Below are positions 53,228 to 61,450 of a DNA stretch of 64,000 nucleotides, in pieces. This DNA is from Thiemannella venezuelensis. GTDB taxonomy: Bacteria > Actinomycetota > Actinomycetes > Streptosporangiales > Streptosporangiaceae. The notes below the pieces were generated by a model. The model did no database searches and had not been told where the DNA came from. It saw only the letters and a program-made list of their open reading frames with translations. A program made the translations under genes and the position numbers. The stretch covers positions 62,001 to 126,000 of the forward strand of contig NZ_JACHJJ010000004.1 of the NCBI RefSeq assembly GCF_014203605.1, read 5' to 3'. Position 1 is the first letter of the stretch. Every line of letters starts with the position of its first letter.

Positions 53228-53300
53228 TGGCGGGTGTGGGAATCGAACCCACCTGGAGTGGCGTATGAAACCACCGGGCACGCCAGCGCCCCCACCCGCC
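53228..53300 (-). tRNA. Atypical tRNA with CAU anticodon (Met-like)
   Basis: A 73-nt cloverleaf: acceptor GGCGGGT/ACCCGCC, D stem GGGC/GCCC with loop GCTGGCGT, anticodon stem GTGGT/GCCAC with loop TTCATAC (anticodon CAT), T arm GTGGG-TTCGATT-CCCAC, discriminator A. CCG rather than CCA follows. U8 is G, and A14 and A21 are G and U, so the normal tertiary core contacts are lost. It could be an elongator Met or Ile2 tRNA, or a tRNA-like RNA with another role. Confidence 0.75.
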
Positions 53301-53338
53301 GGGAATGCGAAAAGCCGCCCCGGGAACATGTCCGGGAC

Positions 53339-53376
53339 GGCTCGCACGTGACGTCGCCAATCGTCACATGCGAGCC
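53339..53376. promoter_or_regulatory. Hairpin upstream of the tRNA pair
   Basis: GGCTCGCACGTGACG (53339-53353) and CGTCACATGCGAGCC (53362-53376) pair at 14 of 15 positions around an 8-nt loop, about 40 bp before the first tRNA on the minus strand. It may be an operator or a structure in the tRNA precursor or a terminator of antisense transcription. Confidence 0.5.
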
Positions 53377-53566
53377 CACCGGGGCATGTTCATTCGGCGT
53401 CGGAGTCGCATTCTTCGTCCCTTTCCCAGGTGCTTGTGAAATGATCGTGCCGCGCCGGGGCATCCCGGCGCAACACGTTTTACCGGGGCCTTTCACCCAG
53501 CCGGGGGCTCGCCTTCCCGCCGATCGCAGCGGGCCGTACCGGGCGCTGTTTTCCGGGTTCGACCGG

Positions 53567-54052
53567 TCATCCGGCGGAGGGCCGCGTTCCGGCGGCTTTC
53601 TCCAGGGCCGGGCCGGTCAGCCGGTAGCGGTGCCACTCCTCGGTGTGCTCCGCGCCGATCGAGCGGTAGAACTCGATGGCCGGAGTGTTCCAGTCCAGCA
53701 CGGACCACTCGAACCGGCCGTAGCCGCGCTCCACGCAGATGCGGGCCAGCTCGGTCAGGAGCGCCTTGCCGTGCCCGCCGCCCCGGTGGCGGGGGTGGAC
53801 GAAGAGGTCCTCCAGGTAGATGCCGTGCCTGCCCTGCCAGGTGGAGAAGCTGAGGAACCAGACCGCGAACCCCGCGATCTCGTCGCCGTCGACCGCGAGG
53901 TGGCAGAAGACCTTGGGCTCCGGGCCGAAGAGGGCCTCGTGCACCTGCTCGGGGGTGGCCTCGACCTCGTCCGGCGCCTTCTCGTACTCGGCGAGCGCGT
54001 GGATCATCTCGATGATGGCCGGAACGTCCTCCGGCGTGGCGGGGCGAATCAT
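53567..54052 (-). CDS. GNAT acetyltransferase, diamine/thialysine type
   Basis: 161 residues. MIRPATPEDVPAIIEMIHAL and EYEKAPDEVEATPEQVHEAL open the protein as in spermidine/spermine N-acetyltransferase relatives, and the acetyl-CoA loop is HRGGGHGKALLTELARICVE. IYLEDLFVHPRHRG and FEWSVLDWNTPAIEFYRSIG are the other conserved strands. The group acetylates polyamines or thialysine-like amines in the cytoplasm. Exact substrate unknown. Confidence 0.88.
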   Translation of the reverse strand: MIRPATPEDVPAIIEMIHALAEYEKAPDEVEATPEQVHEALFGPEPKVFCHLAVDGDEIAGFAVWFLSFSTWQGRHGIYLEDLFVHPRHRGGGHGKALLTELARICVERGYGRFEWSVLDWNTPAIEFYRSIGAEHTEEWHRYRLTGPALEKAAGTRPSAG

Positions 54053-54158
54053 GGTCAGAGTCTAGACACGCCGCGGAACCCCCCTCCGCCGTGCGGTGGG
54101 GGGCCGGGGACCCGCACCGGGTCCCCGGAGCGGTCTTCCCCCGCGGGAGCGGGAGGGA

Positions 54159-55226
54159 TCAGTCGCAGCAGGAGCAGCAGTCGCAGCAGGAGCAGCAGTC
54201 GGCGTTGCGCAGGTAGCAGCGCTTGTCGCACGGAAGCCCCTTGCGCCTGCTCCACCGGGGCCGCCACATCCCGCAGGTGAGGAAGGTCGCCACTCCCGCC
54301 GCCGACTTGCGGATCCACCCCGGACGTTCGTAGGAGGCCGCCTCGGAGCGTTCGCGGAAGGTGCGCTCGACCGCTCGCCGTACCTCGGTTCCGAGGAGCA
54401 CGTCCACGAGGTGCCGCTCGGCGAGCTCTGCCTCGCGCAGCGAGAGAGCGAGGCCGTGCACGGCGTCGTCGCAGAGCCGCCGCGCCTCGGCGAGAGTGGT
54501 GCCGGTGGCGGTCAGCGGGTTGAACGCGCCCCGCGCGTCGTCGTCGTCCTGGTCGGCGACCGCGTCCAGCAGATGCGCGACCCGGCCGAAGAACCGGCCC
54601 GCCTCGGCCAGCGCGGCGGCGTTGCCCGGCAGTCCGGAGAGCACGGCCGTGTGGGCGAACGCGGCGGACACCGCCTCCTCCGCCGGGCCGGTCAGGTCGA
54701 GCAGCGTGATCGGCCGCTCCCCGGCGCCGCCGGGCCCGGCCGGGGCGGCGGCCCGGCGCTCCAGGTCGAGCTGCCGGTCCACGGTGGAGGCCAGCACGGC
54801 GGTGTCGAAGCCGACGCCGGTCCCCAGCCGGGCTCCGCCCGCCTCCCAGCGGGCCGCCAGCATCCGCTGGGCCGGGCCGGTCCCGGCGGCGGCGTCGCCG
54901 TCCGCCACCTGGTCGCGGATCCTGCCCGCGGCCAGCACGAGCGAGACCGCGGCCGCCAGCCGCGCCCCCTGCGCCCGGGCGTCCACCACGTCGGCGGAGC
55001 GGAACCCGCGCAGCGCGCACGGTCCCGCCGTCCGGTGCGGGGAGGCCGACGGCAGCTGGGCCTCGGTGAGGACCGAGATGATCAGGGTGTCGTAGTTGGT
55101 GGTCAGCCGCGCCCCCTGACCCTGCCCGTCCCGCAGGGTCAGGCAGAGCCCGCACAGGTGGGCCCGCCACGCCTGCTGGAGGGACGGGCACCCGTGCTCG
55201 CTGCACGGGCGGATGATTCCGAACAC
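54159..55226 (-). CDS. DUF5685-like protein with cysteine-cluster tail
   Basis: 355 residues. The N-terminus MFGIIRPCSEHG, then WRAHLCGLCLTLRDGQGQGA, with conserved cysteines and NYDTLIISVLTEAQL, matches the actinomycete DUF5685 group; most of the chain is helical. The last 30 residues add CDKRCYLRNADCCSCCDCCS and CCD, about a dozen cysteines encoded by a DNA tandem repeat (CAGCAGGAGCAG). The tail probably binds metal or sits in a redox site. The function of the group is unknown. Confidence 0.72.
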   Translation of the reverse strand: MFGIIRPCSEHGCPSLQQAWRAHLCGLCLTLRDGQGQGARLTTNYDTLIISVLTEAQLPSASPHRTAGPCALRGFRSADVVDARAQGARLAAAVSLVLAAGRIRDQVADGDAAAGTGPAQRMLAARWEAGGARLGTGVGFDTAVLASTVDRQLDLERRAAAPAGPGGAGERPITLLDLTGPAEEAVSAAFAHTAVLSGLPGNAAALAEAGRFFGRVAHLLDAVADQDDDDARGAFNPLTATGTTLAEARRLCDDAVHGLALSLREAELAERHLVDVLLGTEVRRAVERTFRERSEAASYERPGWIRKSAAGVATFLTCGMWRPRWSRRKGLPCDKRCYLRNADCCSCCDCCSCCD

Positions 55227-55392
55227 GCGACCTCGCCGATTGGTACGTTCCGCTCACACGACTGGAGGAGATGGTAGCCCCCGCGAATTCCGAAACGGTC
55301 TCTGGCCGGAACCCGAGGGCGACGGCCTCGACCACGCCGGATGAGGGCTCGGGTTCACGGACCGGGACCGCAGGGCGCGACGCCGACGCCCG

Positions 55393-56235
55393 TCACCCGT
55401 TCGGTGGGGTGTGGCGGGCCAGCTTGACCGCCGAGACCAGCAGGATGGCGGCGAGGACGGGGATGAGGATCAGGTCGGGGACCACGCCGAGCAGCAGGCC
55501 TCCCAGCAGAGCGCCGGTGATCGAGCCCGCGGTCATGACCGCGGTGAAGCGCAGGTTGGCGCCGAGCACGGCGAAGCCGCCGTCGCGGCTGTAGCGGGCG
55601 AAGGCCACGAGCATCGTGGGCAGGGACACCAGTAGCGACAGGCTGCCGGCGGTCTTGATGTCGACGGCGTACAGCAGCACGATCGCCGGGATCAGCAGCT
55701 CCCCGCCGGCCACGCCCATGATGGCGGCGACCACGCCGATGCCGAACCCGGCCGCGACTCCCGCGGCCGTCCGCACCGGGCCGGGCAGGGCCGGCGCGCC
55801 CAGGGTGGTGGTGTGGGTGAGCAGCAGGGCGCCGGCCATGACGGCCATCAACACCGCCAGCACCTTGTGCAGGGTGGCGCTGCGCATCCGCACCGCCCAC
55901 GACGCCCCGACCCAGGCGCCCAGAAGACTGCCGGACAGCAGGTTGGCCGCGATGCTCCAGTGCGCGCCGAGTTCGGCGAGCGGGACGGCGGCCAGGCGGG
56001 CGGGCAGCGCGGTGACCACCACGATCAGGCTCATGGCCTTGTTGAGGATGACCGCTGCCAGCGCGGCGAAGCCGAACACGCCGATCAGCAGGGGCAGGCG
56101 GAATTCTGCGCCGCCCAGGCCGATCATCCCGCCCAGGACGCCGACCGCCGCCCCGGCGGTGAAGACCGGCGGCATCGAGCGCACCGCGCGAACGGCGGGC
56201 ACGATGTCGTCGTTCGAGGCCACGGGTGACCACAC
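55393..56235 (-). CDS. TauE/SafE-family membrane transporter
   Basis: 280 residues with about eight hydrophobic segments in two halves, each opening with a glycine-rich turn: AAVGVLGGMIGLGGAEFRLP and GFGIGVVAAIMGVAGGELLI. These are the two inverted TauE/SafE domains. Members export sulfite or sulfoacetate or move other small anions. Substrate cannot be set from context. Start is GTG 56235 or a GTG a few codons later. Confidence 0.85.
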   Translation of the reverse strand: MWSPVASNDDIVPAVRAVRSMPPVFTAGAAVGVLGGMIGLGGAEFRLPLLIGVFGFAALAAVILNKAMSLIVVVTALPARLAAVPLAELGAHWSIAANLLSGSLLGAWVGASWAVRMRSATLHKVLAVLMAVMAGALLLTHTTTLGAPALPGPVRTAAGVAAGFGIGVVAAIMGVAGGELLIPAIVLLYAVDIKTAGSLSLLVSLPTMLVAFARYSRDGGFAVLGANLRFTAVMTAGSITGALLGGLLLGVVPDLILIPVLAAILLVSAVKLARHTPPNG

Positions 56236-56396
56236 TCCTGTTCACCTGACGCCCGCACCCTACCGGCGGTCGGGCCTCGGCGATTCCGCGCCCCGGCGCC
56301 GGCGGCAGCGGAACTCACCGGCCTCGGCTTCCGGAGCATTCCGGAGCAGGAGGCGGAACCGTACCCGGCCGGCATCCCGTCGTGCGGGTACGGGTG

Positions 56397-57065
56397 TCAG
56401 CCGCAGGTGATCTCGGTGAAGGCCGGGGGCGTGGCGGCGGCGCCGACGAAGCCGATGCCGGAGACGGTGGCCCCCGGGGCGAGGACGGGGTCGTCCGCCG
56501 GGGCGTGGATCATCGCGATGGGGCCGCTCTGCATGTGCGTGCCCTTCCACGCCTGGGTGATCGTCGCGCCCTGCGGGAGGAGCCACTGGATGTACCAGTC
56601 GTTCATCGGGCGGCCGGTCGTGTTGCTGATCGTCGCGGTGCCCCGGTAACCGCCCGGCCAGGACTCGACGAGGGCGAGTGTGGCCGTACACCCGGCGGCC
56701 GGGACCGCGTGCGGGGACGGCGGGGGTGCGGAGGCGTCCCGGACGGCGGGCCCGCCCCCGCCCTGGGCGGAGGGACCGGCCGTGGCGCTCCCGGAGGGGA
56801 GCCGGTGCGCGGAGGTGTGCCGGGGCGCGGAGGTGTGCCGGGGCGCGTCGGCTCCGCCGACGCAGGCGGCCGCGACCAGCGCCACCGCCGCGCCCAGGAG
56901 GACGGAGCCCAGGACCGCCGCGGTCTTCCTGCGGGGTGCGCCGTGCGGGTCCGCACCGGACTCACTGTGCGGGTCCGCACCGGATTCACCGGGCGGGTCC
57001 GCACCGGGTGTGCCGGGCGGCTCCTCGCCGGGTGCGCCGCAGGGTCTCCCGCCGGATCCGGCCAC
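56397..57065 (-). CDS. Membrane-anchored CBM2-domain protein
   Basis: 222 residues from GTG 57065. An N-terminal cytoplasmic part of about 45 residues has Pro/Gly/Asp repeats (three copies of a 24-bp DNA unit at 56946, 56970, 56994), then one helix (VLGSVLLGAAVALVAAACVG) that also contains a possible lipobox. A Ser/Pro linker leads to a CBM2 domain (ATLALVESWPGGYRGTATIS, NDWYIQWLLPQG) with terminal cysteines. CBM2 binds cellulose or chitin. It lacks a catalytic domain; the LPMO gene lies just upstream. Confidence 0.8.
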   Translation of the reverse strand: MAGSGGRPCGAPGEEPPGTPGADPPGESGADPHSESGADPHGAPRRKTAAVLGSVLLGAAVALVAAACVGGADAPRHTSAPRHTSAHRLPSGSATAGPSAQGGGGPAVRDASAPPPSPHAVPAAGCTATLALVESWPGGYRGTATISNTTGRPMNDWYIQWLLPQGATITQAWKGTHMQSGPIAMIHAPADDPVLAPGATVSGIGFVGAAATPPAFTEITCG

Positions 57066-57129
57066 GGTGGTCCTCCTCCCCGGGATGCGGGGCGGTCCCG
57101 GCCGGGGAGGCCGGCCGGGACCGCAGGTG

Positions 57130-58197
57130 TCAGGGGCTGGTGCAGGTGAGGGTGGGGGAGCCGCCGGCGCCGCTGCCGGTGAACCCGAAGGTGGTCGAGC
57201 CGCCCGCCGGGACGGTCCGGTTCCAGTCGGCGTTCTTGGCTGTGACCGTGGACCCGGAGACGGTGTGGGTGGCGCTCCACAGGCTGTTGATCGCGCTGCC
57301 GTCGCCGAGCGTCCAGCGGACGGTCCAGCCGTTGACGGCGGCGGTTCCGGGGTTGCGCACGGTGACCTCGCCCTGGAACCCGCCCGGCCAGGAGGTGACG
57401 GTCCGGTAGGTGGCGGTGCATCCGGCGTCCGGATCGCCGGTCGGGGTCGCCGTCGGGGTCGCCGTGGGGGTGACGGTCGGGGTGGGGCCTGGCCGGCCGA
57501 CCCCGGTCACCTCGCCGTTCCCGCCGTCGAAGACGACGTCGGAGCAGTTGTAGAAGGTCTCGGCGCTGTCGGAGCGCTTCCACACCGAGTAGACGATGTG
57601 GCGGCCGGACTTGCCCGAGGGCAGCGTGGCGTTCCAGTAGTAGTGGGCGTCGTTGGTGCCCGGCGAGCCGACGCTCTGCGGGTGGTCGGCGGTGTGGAAG
57701 GGCTGCTCCTCCAGATCGTCCCAGGTGAGAGGCTTGCTGGGATCCCAGCCGTCCTTGGTGACGTAGAGGTAGAACCAGCCGGGGTGGGCGGCCCACTTGT
57801 TGTAGCGGAACTGGATCTGCGCCCCGGCGGTCAGGTGGGTCACCGGCCAGTCGGCGTGCGGGAGGTCGTACCCGCTGTAGCCGGGGTTGCCGCCGCTGCA
57901 CAACTGCCCGTCGGGGATGAATCCGCGGGTGCGCCCGGCGCCGTCGGACCGGAGCACGCTGAACCAGTTGTAGAGGGAGTTGGCGCCGCTCTCCGCCACG
58001 GCGGCCGAGCAGGCGGGGTTGATCGGGACGATGTTGCCCTGTGGGGAGAGCCCGTCCTGCCAGCAGAAGAAGGTCCGGCTGCCGGGCACCATCATGGCGC
58101 CGTGAGCCGAGGCCGTGCTCGGGATGAGAACGACCGCGAGAAGCGCGGACATGAAGGTGACCACGCAGGCGACAGCGGTACTTCGCCAGTTGCGCAC
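57130..58197 (-). CDS. AA10 lytic polysaccharide monooxygenase with CBM2
   Basis: 355 residues from GTG 58197 (AAAGG upstream; ATG 58254 would add 19 residues). The signal peptide ends STASA, exposing His1 of HGAMMVPGSRTFFCW; the second copper ligand is in NKWAAHPGWFYLYV. A Thr/Pro linker (PTPTVTPTATPTATPT) joins a C-terminal CBM2 domain (RTVTSWPGGFQGEVTVRNPG). AA10 enzymes use copper and peroxide or oxygen to break chitin or cellulose. The exposed CBM2 and the neighbouring CBM2 protein suggest joint action on crystalline polysaccharide. Confidence 0.92.
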   Translation of the reverse strand: MRNWRSTAVACVVTFMSALLAVVLIPSTASAHGAMMVPGSRTFFCWQDGLSPQGNIVPINPACSAAVAESGANSLYNWFSVLRSDGAGRTRGFIPDGQLCSGGNPGYSGYDLPHADWPVTHLTAGAQIQFRYNKWAAHPGWFYLYVTKDGWDPSKPLTWDDLEEQPFHTADHPQSVGSPGTNDAHYYWNATLPSGKSGRHIVYSVWKRSDSAETFYNCSDVVFDGGNGEVTGVGRPGPTPTVTPTATPTATPTGDPDAGCTATYRTVTSWPGGFQGEVTVRNPGTAAVNGWTVRWTLGDGSAINSLWSATHTVSGSTVTAKNADWNRTVPAGGSTTFGFTGSGAGGSPTLTCTSP

Positions 58198-58402
58198 GGG
58201 AATGACCGACCTTTCGGAACGATGGATTACCGATCGATGCAGCGAAGCGCTCACGCGATTCGGACTCTAGGCCGGGGTCTGCGGAAGTGTAAACGAGACG
58301 CCGTGTACGGCGTCGCAGCCGGGACCGTCCGCGCAGTTCAGCAAGCGGGCACGGCGGGCGGAGCGGATGAAAGATTCATGTCGGCGGGGAAGTGGAGATC
58401 CA

Positions 58403-58432
58403 TTCCCGGCCGTTCTGGAAAACGGCCGGGAA
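58403..58432. terminator. Hairpin with 12-bp perfect stem
   Basis: TTCCCGGCCGTT and AACGGCCGGGAA flank CTGGAA. It lies about 205 bp upstream of the LPMO start codon and downstream of the ROK gene, so for minus-strand transcription it would end or separate ROK read-through from the LPMO gene. Confidence 0.6.
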
Positions 58433-58517
58433 ATCATGTCCGCGGCTGCGCCGAAGAGCTCGGAGCGGCTCCCGCCGGAGCCGTACGAGGTTCGGGGGAG
58501 CGGTTGCCGCGCATGCC

Positions 58518-58629
58518 GGGGAAAGCCTGAGGAACGGTTTCCGCCCGGCCGGGGAAAGCCTGAGGAACGGTTTCCGCCCGGCCGGGGAAAGCCTTAGGAA
58601 CGGTTTCCGCCCGGCCGGGGAAAGCCCGG
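58518..58629. repeat. Three 33-bp tandem repeats plus partial copy
   Basis: The unit starts GGGGAAAGCCTGAGGAACGG and goes on TTTCCGCCCGGCC; copies begin at 58518, 58551 and 58584, with GGGGAAAGCC starting a fourth at 58617. The third copy differs by one base (CTT for CTG). There are no spacers, so it is not a CRISPR array. The position, just past the ROK stop codon, suggests effects on mRNA ends or chance expansion. Confidence 0.9.
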
Positions 58630-58656
58630 AGAAGGCCTTGCCCTCCGGGCGGGCCG

Positions 58657-59691
58657 TCATCCGGGGACGCCGCCGAAGACGTCCCGGTGGGCGATGGACA
58701 GGGCGGTGAACAGCGCGCCCGCGAGGACCGCGTTGCCCTCCACGGTGCTCGGCCGCACCTGGGCGGGGACGGGGGAGAGGGCGGCGAGGCGTTCGCCCAC
58801 CCGCGCCGCGAGCTCGTCCCCGCCGCGGTGGCCGGTCCCTCCGCCGAGGACGACGAGGCCGGGGTCGAGGATCGCGACCGCCGCGAAGGCAACCTCCGCG
58901 ATCCTGGCCGCGGCGGTGTCCGGATCGAGGCCGCGCAGGGCTTCGGCGGCCACCAGGTCGCAGAAGAGCGTGCCGCCCAGCCTGAGCAGCCCGATCTCGC
59001 CGGTGCCCCCCGAGACGCCGCGCCGCAGCCGTCCGCCGAGGGTGACCGCCGCGCCCACCCCGTCGTCCAGCCAGAGCAGGACGAAGTCCTCGCGCCCCCG
59101 GGCGGACCCGGCGCGGTGCTCGGCGACGGCGGCGAGGTTGACCTCGTTCTCCAGGGTCACCGGGGCGTCGATCCGGTGGCGCAGGGTCTGCAGGAGGTTC
59201 GGCCGCCAGCCGGGCACGCCGTTGTCCGACGTCAGGTCCCCGGCGCCCGGGTCGACCATGCCGGGGGCGCCCAGCACCACCGCGTGCATCGTCCGGGAAC
59301 CGGACGCCTCCGCGACGGCGCCGACGACCAGCTCGGCCAGGTCGCCGCCCGGTCCGAGAGGGCGGGCGGCGGCGCCGACGGTCCGGCCGATGATGTCGGC
59401 CACGGTGGCGCTGACCGCGTCACGCCGGATGTCGACGCCGGCCACGTGGGCGCGGCCTGCGACGATGCCGTACAGGCGCGCGTTCGGTCCCCGGCGGTCC
59501 TCCCCGTACTCCCCGGTGACCTCGATCAGCCCGTTGACCCGGAGCCGCTCGATCAGGTCGGAGACGGTCGGGCGGGACAGACCGGTGAGCGCCCGCAGCT
59601 GGGGGGCGGTCAGCGGGCCGCGTTCCAGCAGCAGGTCGAGGGCGAGACGGTCGTTGATCGCCCTGGCCATCTGGGGTGTCGCGGTCTTCAT
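58657..59691 (-). CDS. ROK-family transcriptional regulator
   Basis: 344 residues. The N-terminal 65 residues are a MarR-like winged helix (LTAPQLRALTGLSRPTVSDL) and the rest is the ROK fold (VAGVDIRRDAVSATVADIIG, then VLGAPGMVDPG). The usual zinc motif (CxCGxxGCxE) is missing: the site reads GEIGLLRLGGTLFCDLVAAE. So it is unlikely to be a zinc-dependent kinase, and is more likely a sugar-responsive repressor. It diverges from an MFS gene, its likely target, with an inverted repeat at 59773-59796 between. Confidence 0.9.
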   Translation of the reverse strand: MKTATPQMARAINDRLALDLLLERGPLTAPQLRALTGLSRPTVSDLIERLRVNGLIEVTGEYGEDRRGPNARLYGIVAGRAHVAGVDIRRDAVSATVADIIGRTVGAAARPLGPGGDLAELVVGAVAEASGSRTMHAVVLGAPGMVDPGAGDLTSDNGVPGWRPNLLQTLRHRIDAPVTLENEVNLAAVAEHRAGSARGREDFVLLWLDDGVGAAVTLGGRLRRGVSGGTGEIGLLRLGGTLFCDLVAAEALRGLDPDTAAARIAEVAFAAVAILDPGLVVLGGGTGHRGGDELAARVGERLAALSPVPAQVRPSTVEGNAVLAGALFTALSIAHRDVFGGVPG

Positions 59692-59772
59692 GGGGTGATC
59701 ACGGCTCCCGGCGGCATCGCGGTCTTCATGCCTCGATTATCCGGATCCCCGGCGTCGGCCGGATATCCTCTT

Positions 59773-59796
59773 TTAATCAGGGAGCCTACCTGTTAA
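59773..59796. promoter_or_regulatory. Inverted repeat ahead of the MFS gene, possible ROK operator
   Basis: TTAATCAGG (59773-59781) and CCTGTTAA (59789-59796) are inverted copies with a one-base bulge, 10 bp before the MFS start codon. The AT-rich TTAA ends resemble known ROK/NagC sites. Assigned from position and symmetry only. Confidence 0.55.
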
Positions 59797-59806
59797 TTTC
59801 TGGACC

Positions 59807-60985
59807 ATGCATACCGATGCTCAACGTGCCCGGATCGCCGTGGCGGCGGTGTTCGCCGTCCACGGCGCGGTCTCCGGCAGCCTGGCGACCCGCATCCCCT
59901 GGCTCCAGGACCACCTCCAGCTCGGCCCCGCCGAACTGGGCTTCGCCCTCTTCTGCCCGGCTCTCGGCGCCTTCGTCGCCATGCCCATGTCGGCCCGCCT
60001 GGTCCACCGGTACGGCGGGCGCCCGGTCACCCGGGTACTGCTCGCCCTGTGGTGCGCGGCCCTGGCGCTGCCCGCCCTGGCCCCCGGGTTCGGCTGGCTC
60101 TGCGCCGCCTTCCTGCTGTACGGCGCCGCCGCCGGCATGTGCGACGTCACCATGAACGCCCAAGGGGTGATCGTCGAGCGGCGGCTGGGGCGCTCGATCA
60201 TGTCCGGGCTGCACGGCATGTGGAGCGTGGGCGGCCTGGCGGGAGCCGGGGCCGGAGTGGTCGCCGCCCAGGCCGGGATCGACGCCCGGCTGCATCACGC
60301 GGTCATGGCGCTGGTCCTGCTGGCCGCTGGCGTCGCGGCGGGCCGTACCCTGCTCGACACCCGGCCGGAGCCCGGCGAGCAGGCCCCGCCGCGGTTCGCC
60401 GCGCCCTCCCGGGCGATCCTGGCGATCGGAGCCGTCGGATTCTGCGCGACCTTCGCCGAGGGGGCCAGCCAGAACTGGGCGGCGGTGTACATCAAAGACG
60501 TCACGGGCGGCGGCGACGGGGTCGCGGCCGCCTGCTACGCGATCTTCGCCCTCTCCATGGCGGTCACCCGGCTGGCCGGAGACCTGATCGTCCGCAGGCT
60601 CGGGCCGGTCACGACCGTCCGCCTCGGCGGCCTGCTCGCCACCGCCGGCGGGATCACGGTCGTCGCGGGCCGTACCCCGCCGCTCGGGATCGCGGGGTTC
60701 GCCCTGCTGGGCCTGGGCGTCGCGGTGGTCGTCCCGCTGGCCTTCGCCGCCGGTGGCAACGCCACCGCGGTGCCCGGCCAGGGAGTGGCGGGAGTGGCGA
60801 CGATCACCTATCTCTCGGGCCTCCTGGCTCCGGCCGCCACCGGCTGGATCGCCCATGCCACCTCGCTGCCCGCCACCTTCGGCCTGATCGCGGCGATCAC
60901 CCTGGCGGGCGCCCTGCTCGCCGGAGCCCTGCGCCCCCGCCGGGTCCCGGCGCCCACCCCCGTCGCGAAGCCCGCGGCCGTGTGA
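59807..60985 (+). CDS. Major facilitator superfamily transporter
   Basis: 392 residues with 12 hydrophobic segments. ASLATRIPWLQ-type N-terminus (SGSLATRIPWLQDHLQLGPA), GAAAGMCDVTMNAQGVIVER and MSGLHGMWSVGGLAGAGAGV are typical of the YbjJ/FucP-like group. The protein moves a small solute, perhaps a sugar or an amine, across the membrane. It is divergent from the ROK regulator, which probably controls it. Substrate unknown. Confidence 0.88.
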   Translation: MHTDAQRARIAVAAVFAVHGAVSGSLATRIPWLQDHLQLGPAELGFALFCPALGAFVAMPMSARLVHRYGGRPVTRVLLALWCAALALPALAPGFGWLCAAFLLYGAAAGMCDVTMNAQGVIVERRLGRSIMSGLHGMWSVGGLAGAGAGVVAAQAGIDARLHHAVMALVLLAAGVAAGRTLLDTRPEPGEQAPPRFAAPSRAILAIGAVGFCATFAEGASQNWAAVYIKDVTGGGDGVAAACYAIFALSMAVTRLAGDLIVRRLGPVTTVRLGGLLATAGGITVVAGRTPPLGIAGFALLGLGVAVVVPLAFAAGGNATAVPGQGVAGVATITYLSGLLAPAATGWIAHATSLPATFGLIAAITLAGALLAGALRPRRVPAPTPVAKPAAV

Positions 60986-61057
60986 TCCGCGGCCGTGTGA
61001 TCCGCCGCCGGGTCCGCGGCGGGCGGGGGAAACGGGGGGAGGGGCGGAACCGGGCGC

Positions 61058-61450
61058 TCAGGCCCGGACCATCTCCGCCAGTCGCTCCAGGCTCTTCTCG
61101 AGCTCGTGATCGATCTGGTCGGCGGGGGGAGCGTGCTCCTCGTCGAAGAAGGACAGGTGCACGGTCACGTCGCTCGCCTGGTCGCTGATGCCCGCCACCT
61201 GCAGCCAGCCGGCGTAGCGGCCGTCGTCGCGGGTGCCCCACTCCACCCGGAGCTGGTCGCGCTGGGCGCGGAAGAGCCCGCGCTCGTCCCTGCCGGTGCT
61301 GTCCTCGTGCACGGTCACCGCGGGCGGCTCCTCCGACCGCACGTGCAGGTCGTGCGGGAGCCAGCCGTCGAGCCGGTCCAGGTCGCAGGCCCGGTCGAAG
61401 ACCACCTCGGGCGGGGCGGTCATCGTGCGGGAACGCTCGTATTCGCTCAT
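61058..61450 (-). CDS. SRPBCC-family protein
   Basis: 130 residues from ATG 61450, GGAGGAG upstream. The pattern ERSRTMTAPPEVVFDRACDL, a mid-domain beta sheet (DQLRVEWGTRDDGRYAGWLQ) and a C-terminal helix (LEKSLERLAEMVRA) fit the START-like cyclase/dehydrase fold. Such proteins bind hydrophobic ligands. No partner gene is evident. Confidence 0.8.
   Translation of the reverse strand: MSEYERSRTMTAPPEVVFDRACDLDRLDGWLPHDLHVRSEEPPAVTVHEDSTGRDERGLFRAQRDQLRVEWGTRDDGRYAGWLQVAGISDQASDVTVHLSFFDEEHAPPADQIDHELEKSLERLAEMVRA

Larger units (their letters stand above)
58198..58656. other. Intergenic region with hairpins and minisatellite
   Basis: 459 bp between the LPMO and ROK genes. It holds a perfect hairpin (TTCCCGGCCGTT 58403-58414 with AACGGCCGGGAA 58421-58432), a palindrome GACGCCGT-GT-ACGGCGTC at 58297-58314, and the 33-bp repeats at 58518-58629. 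No convincing gene was found; frames across it encode only the repeat. Confidence 0.6.

Noticed and set aside
53123-53300. Integration site (attB) at the tRNA genes
   Set aside because: No integrase or tRNA-end repeat is visible on either side.
58518-58629. CRISPR-like array
   Set aside because: Units are contiguous with no variable spacers, and no cas genes are present.
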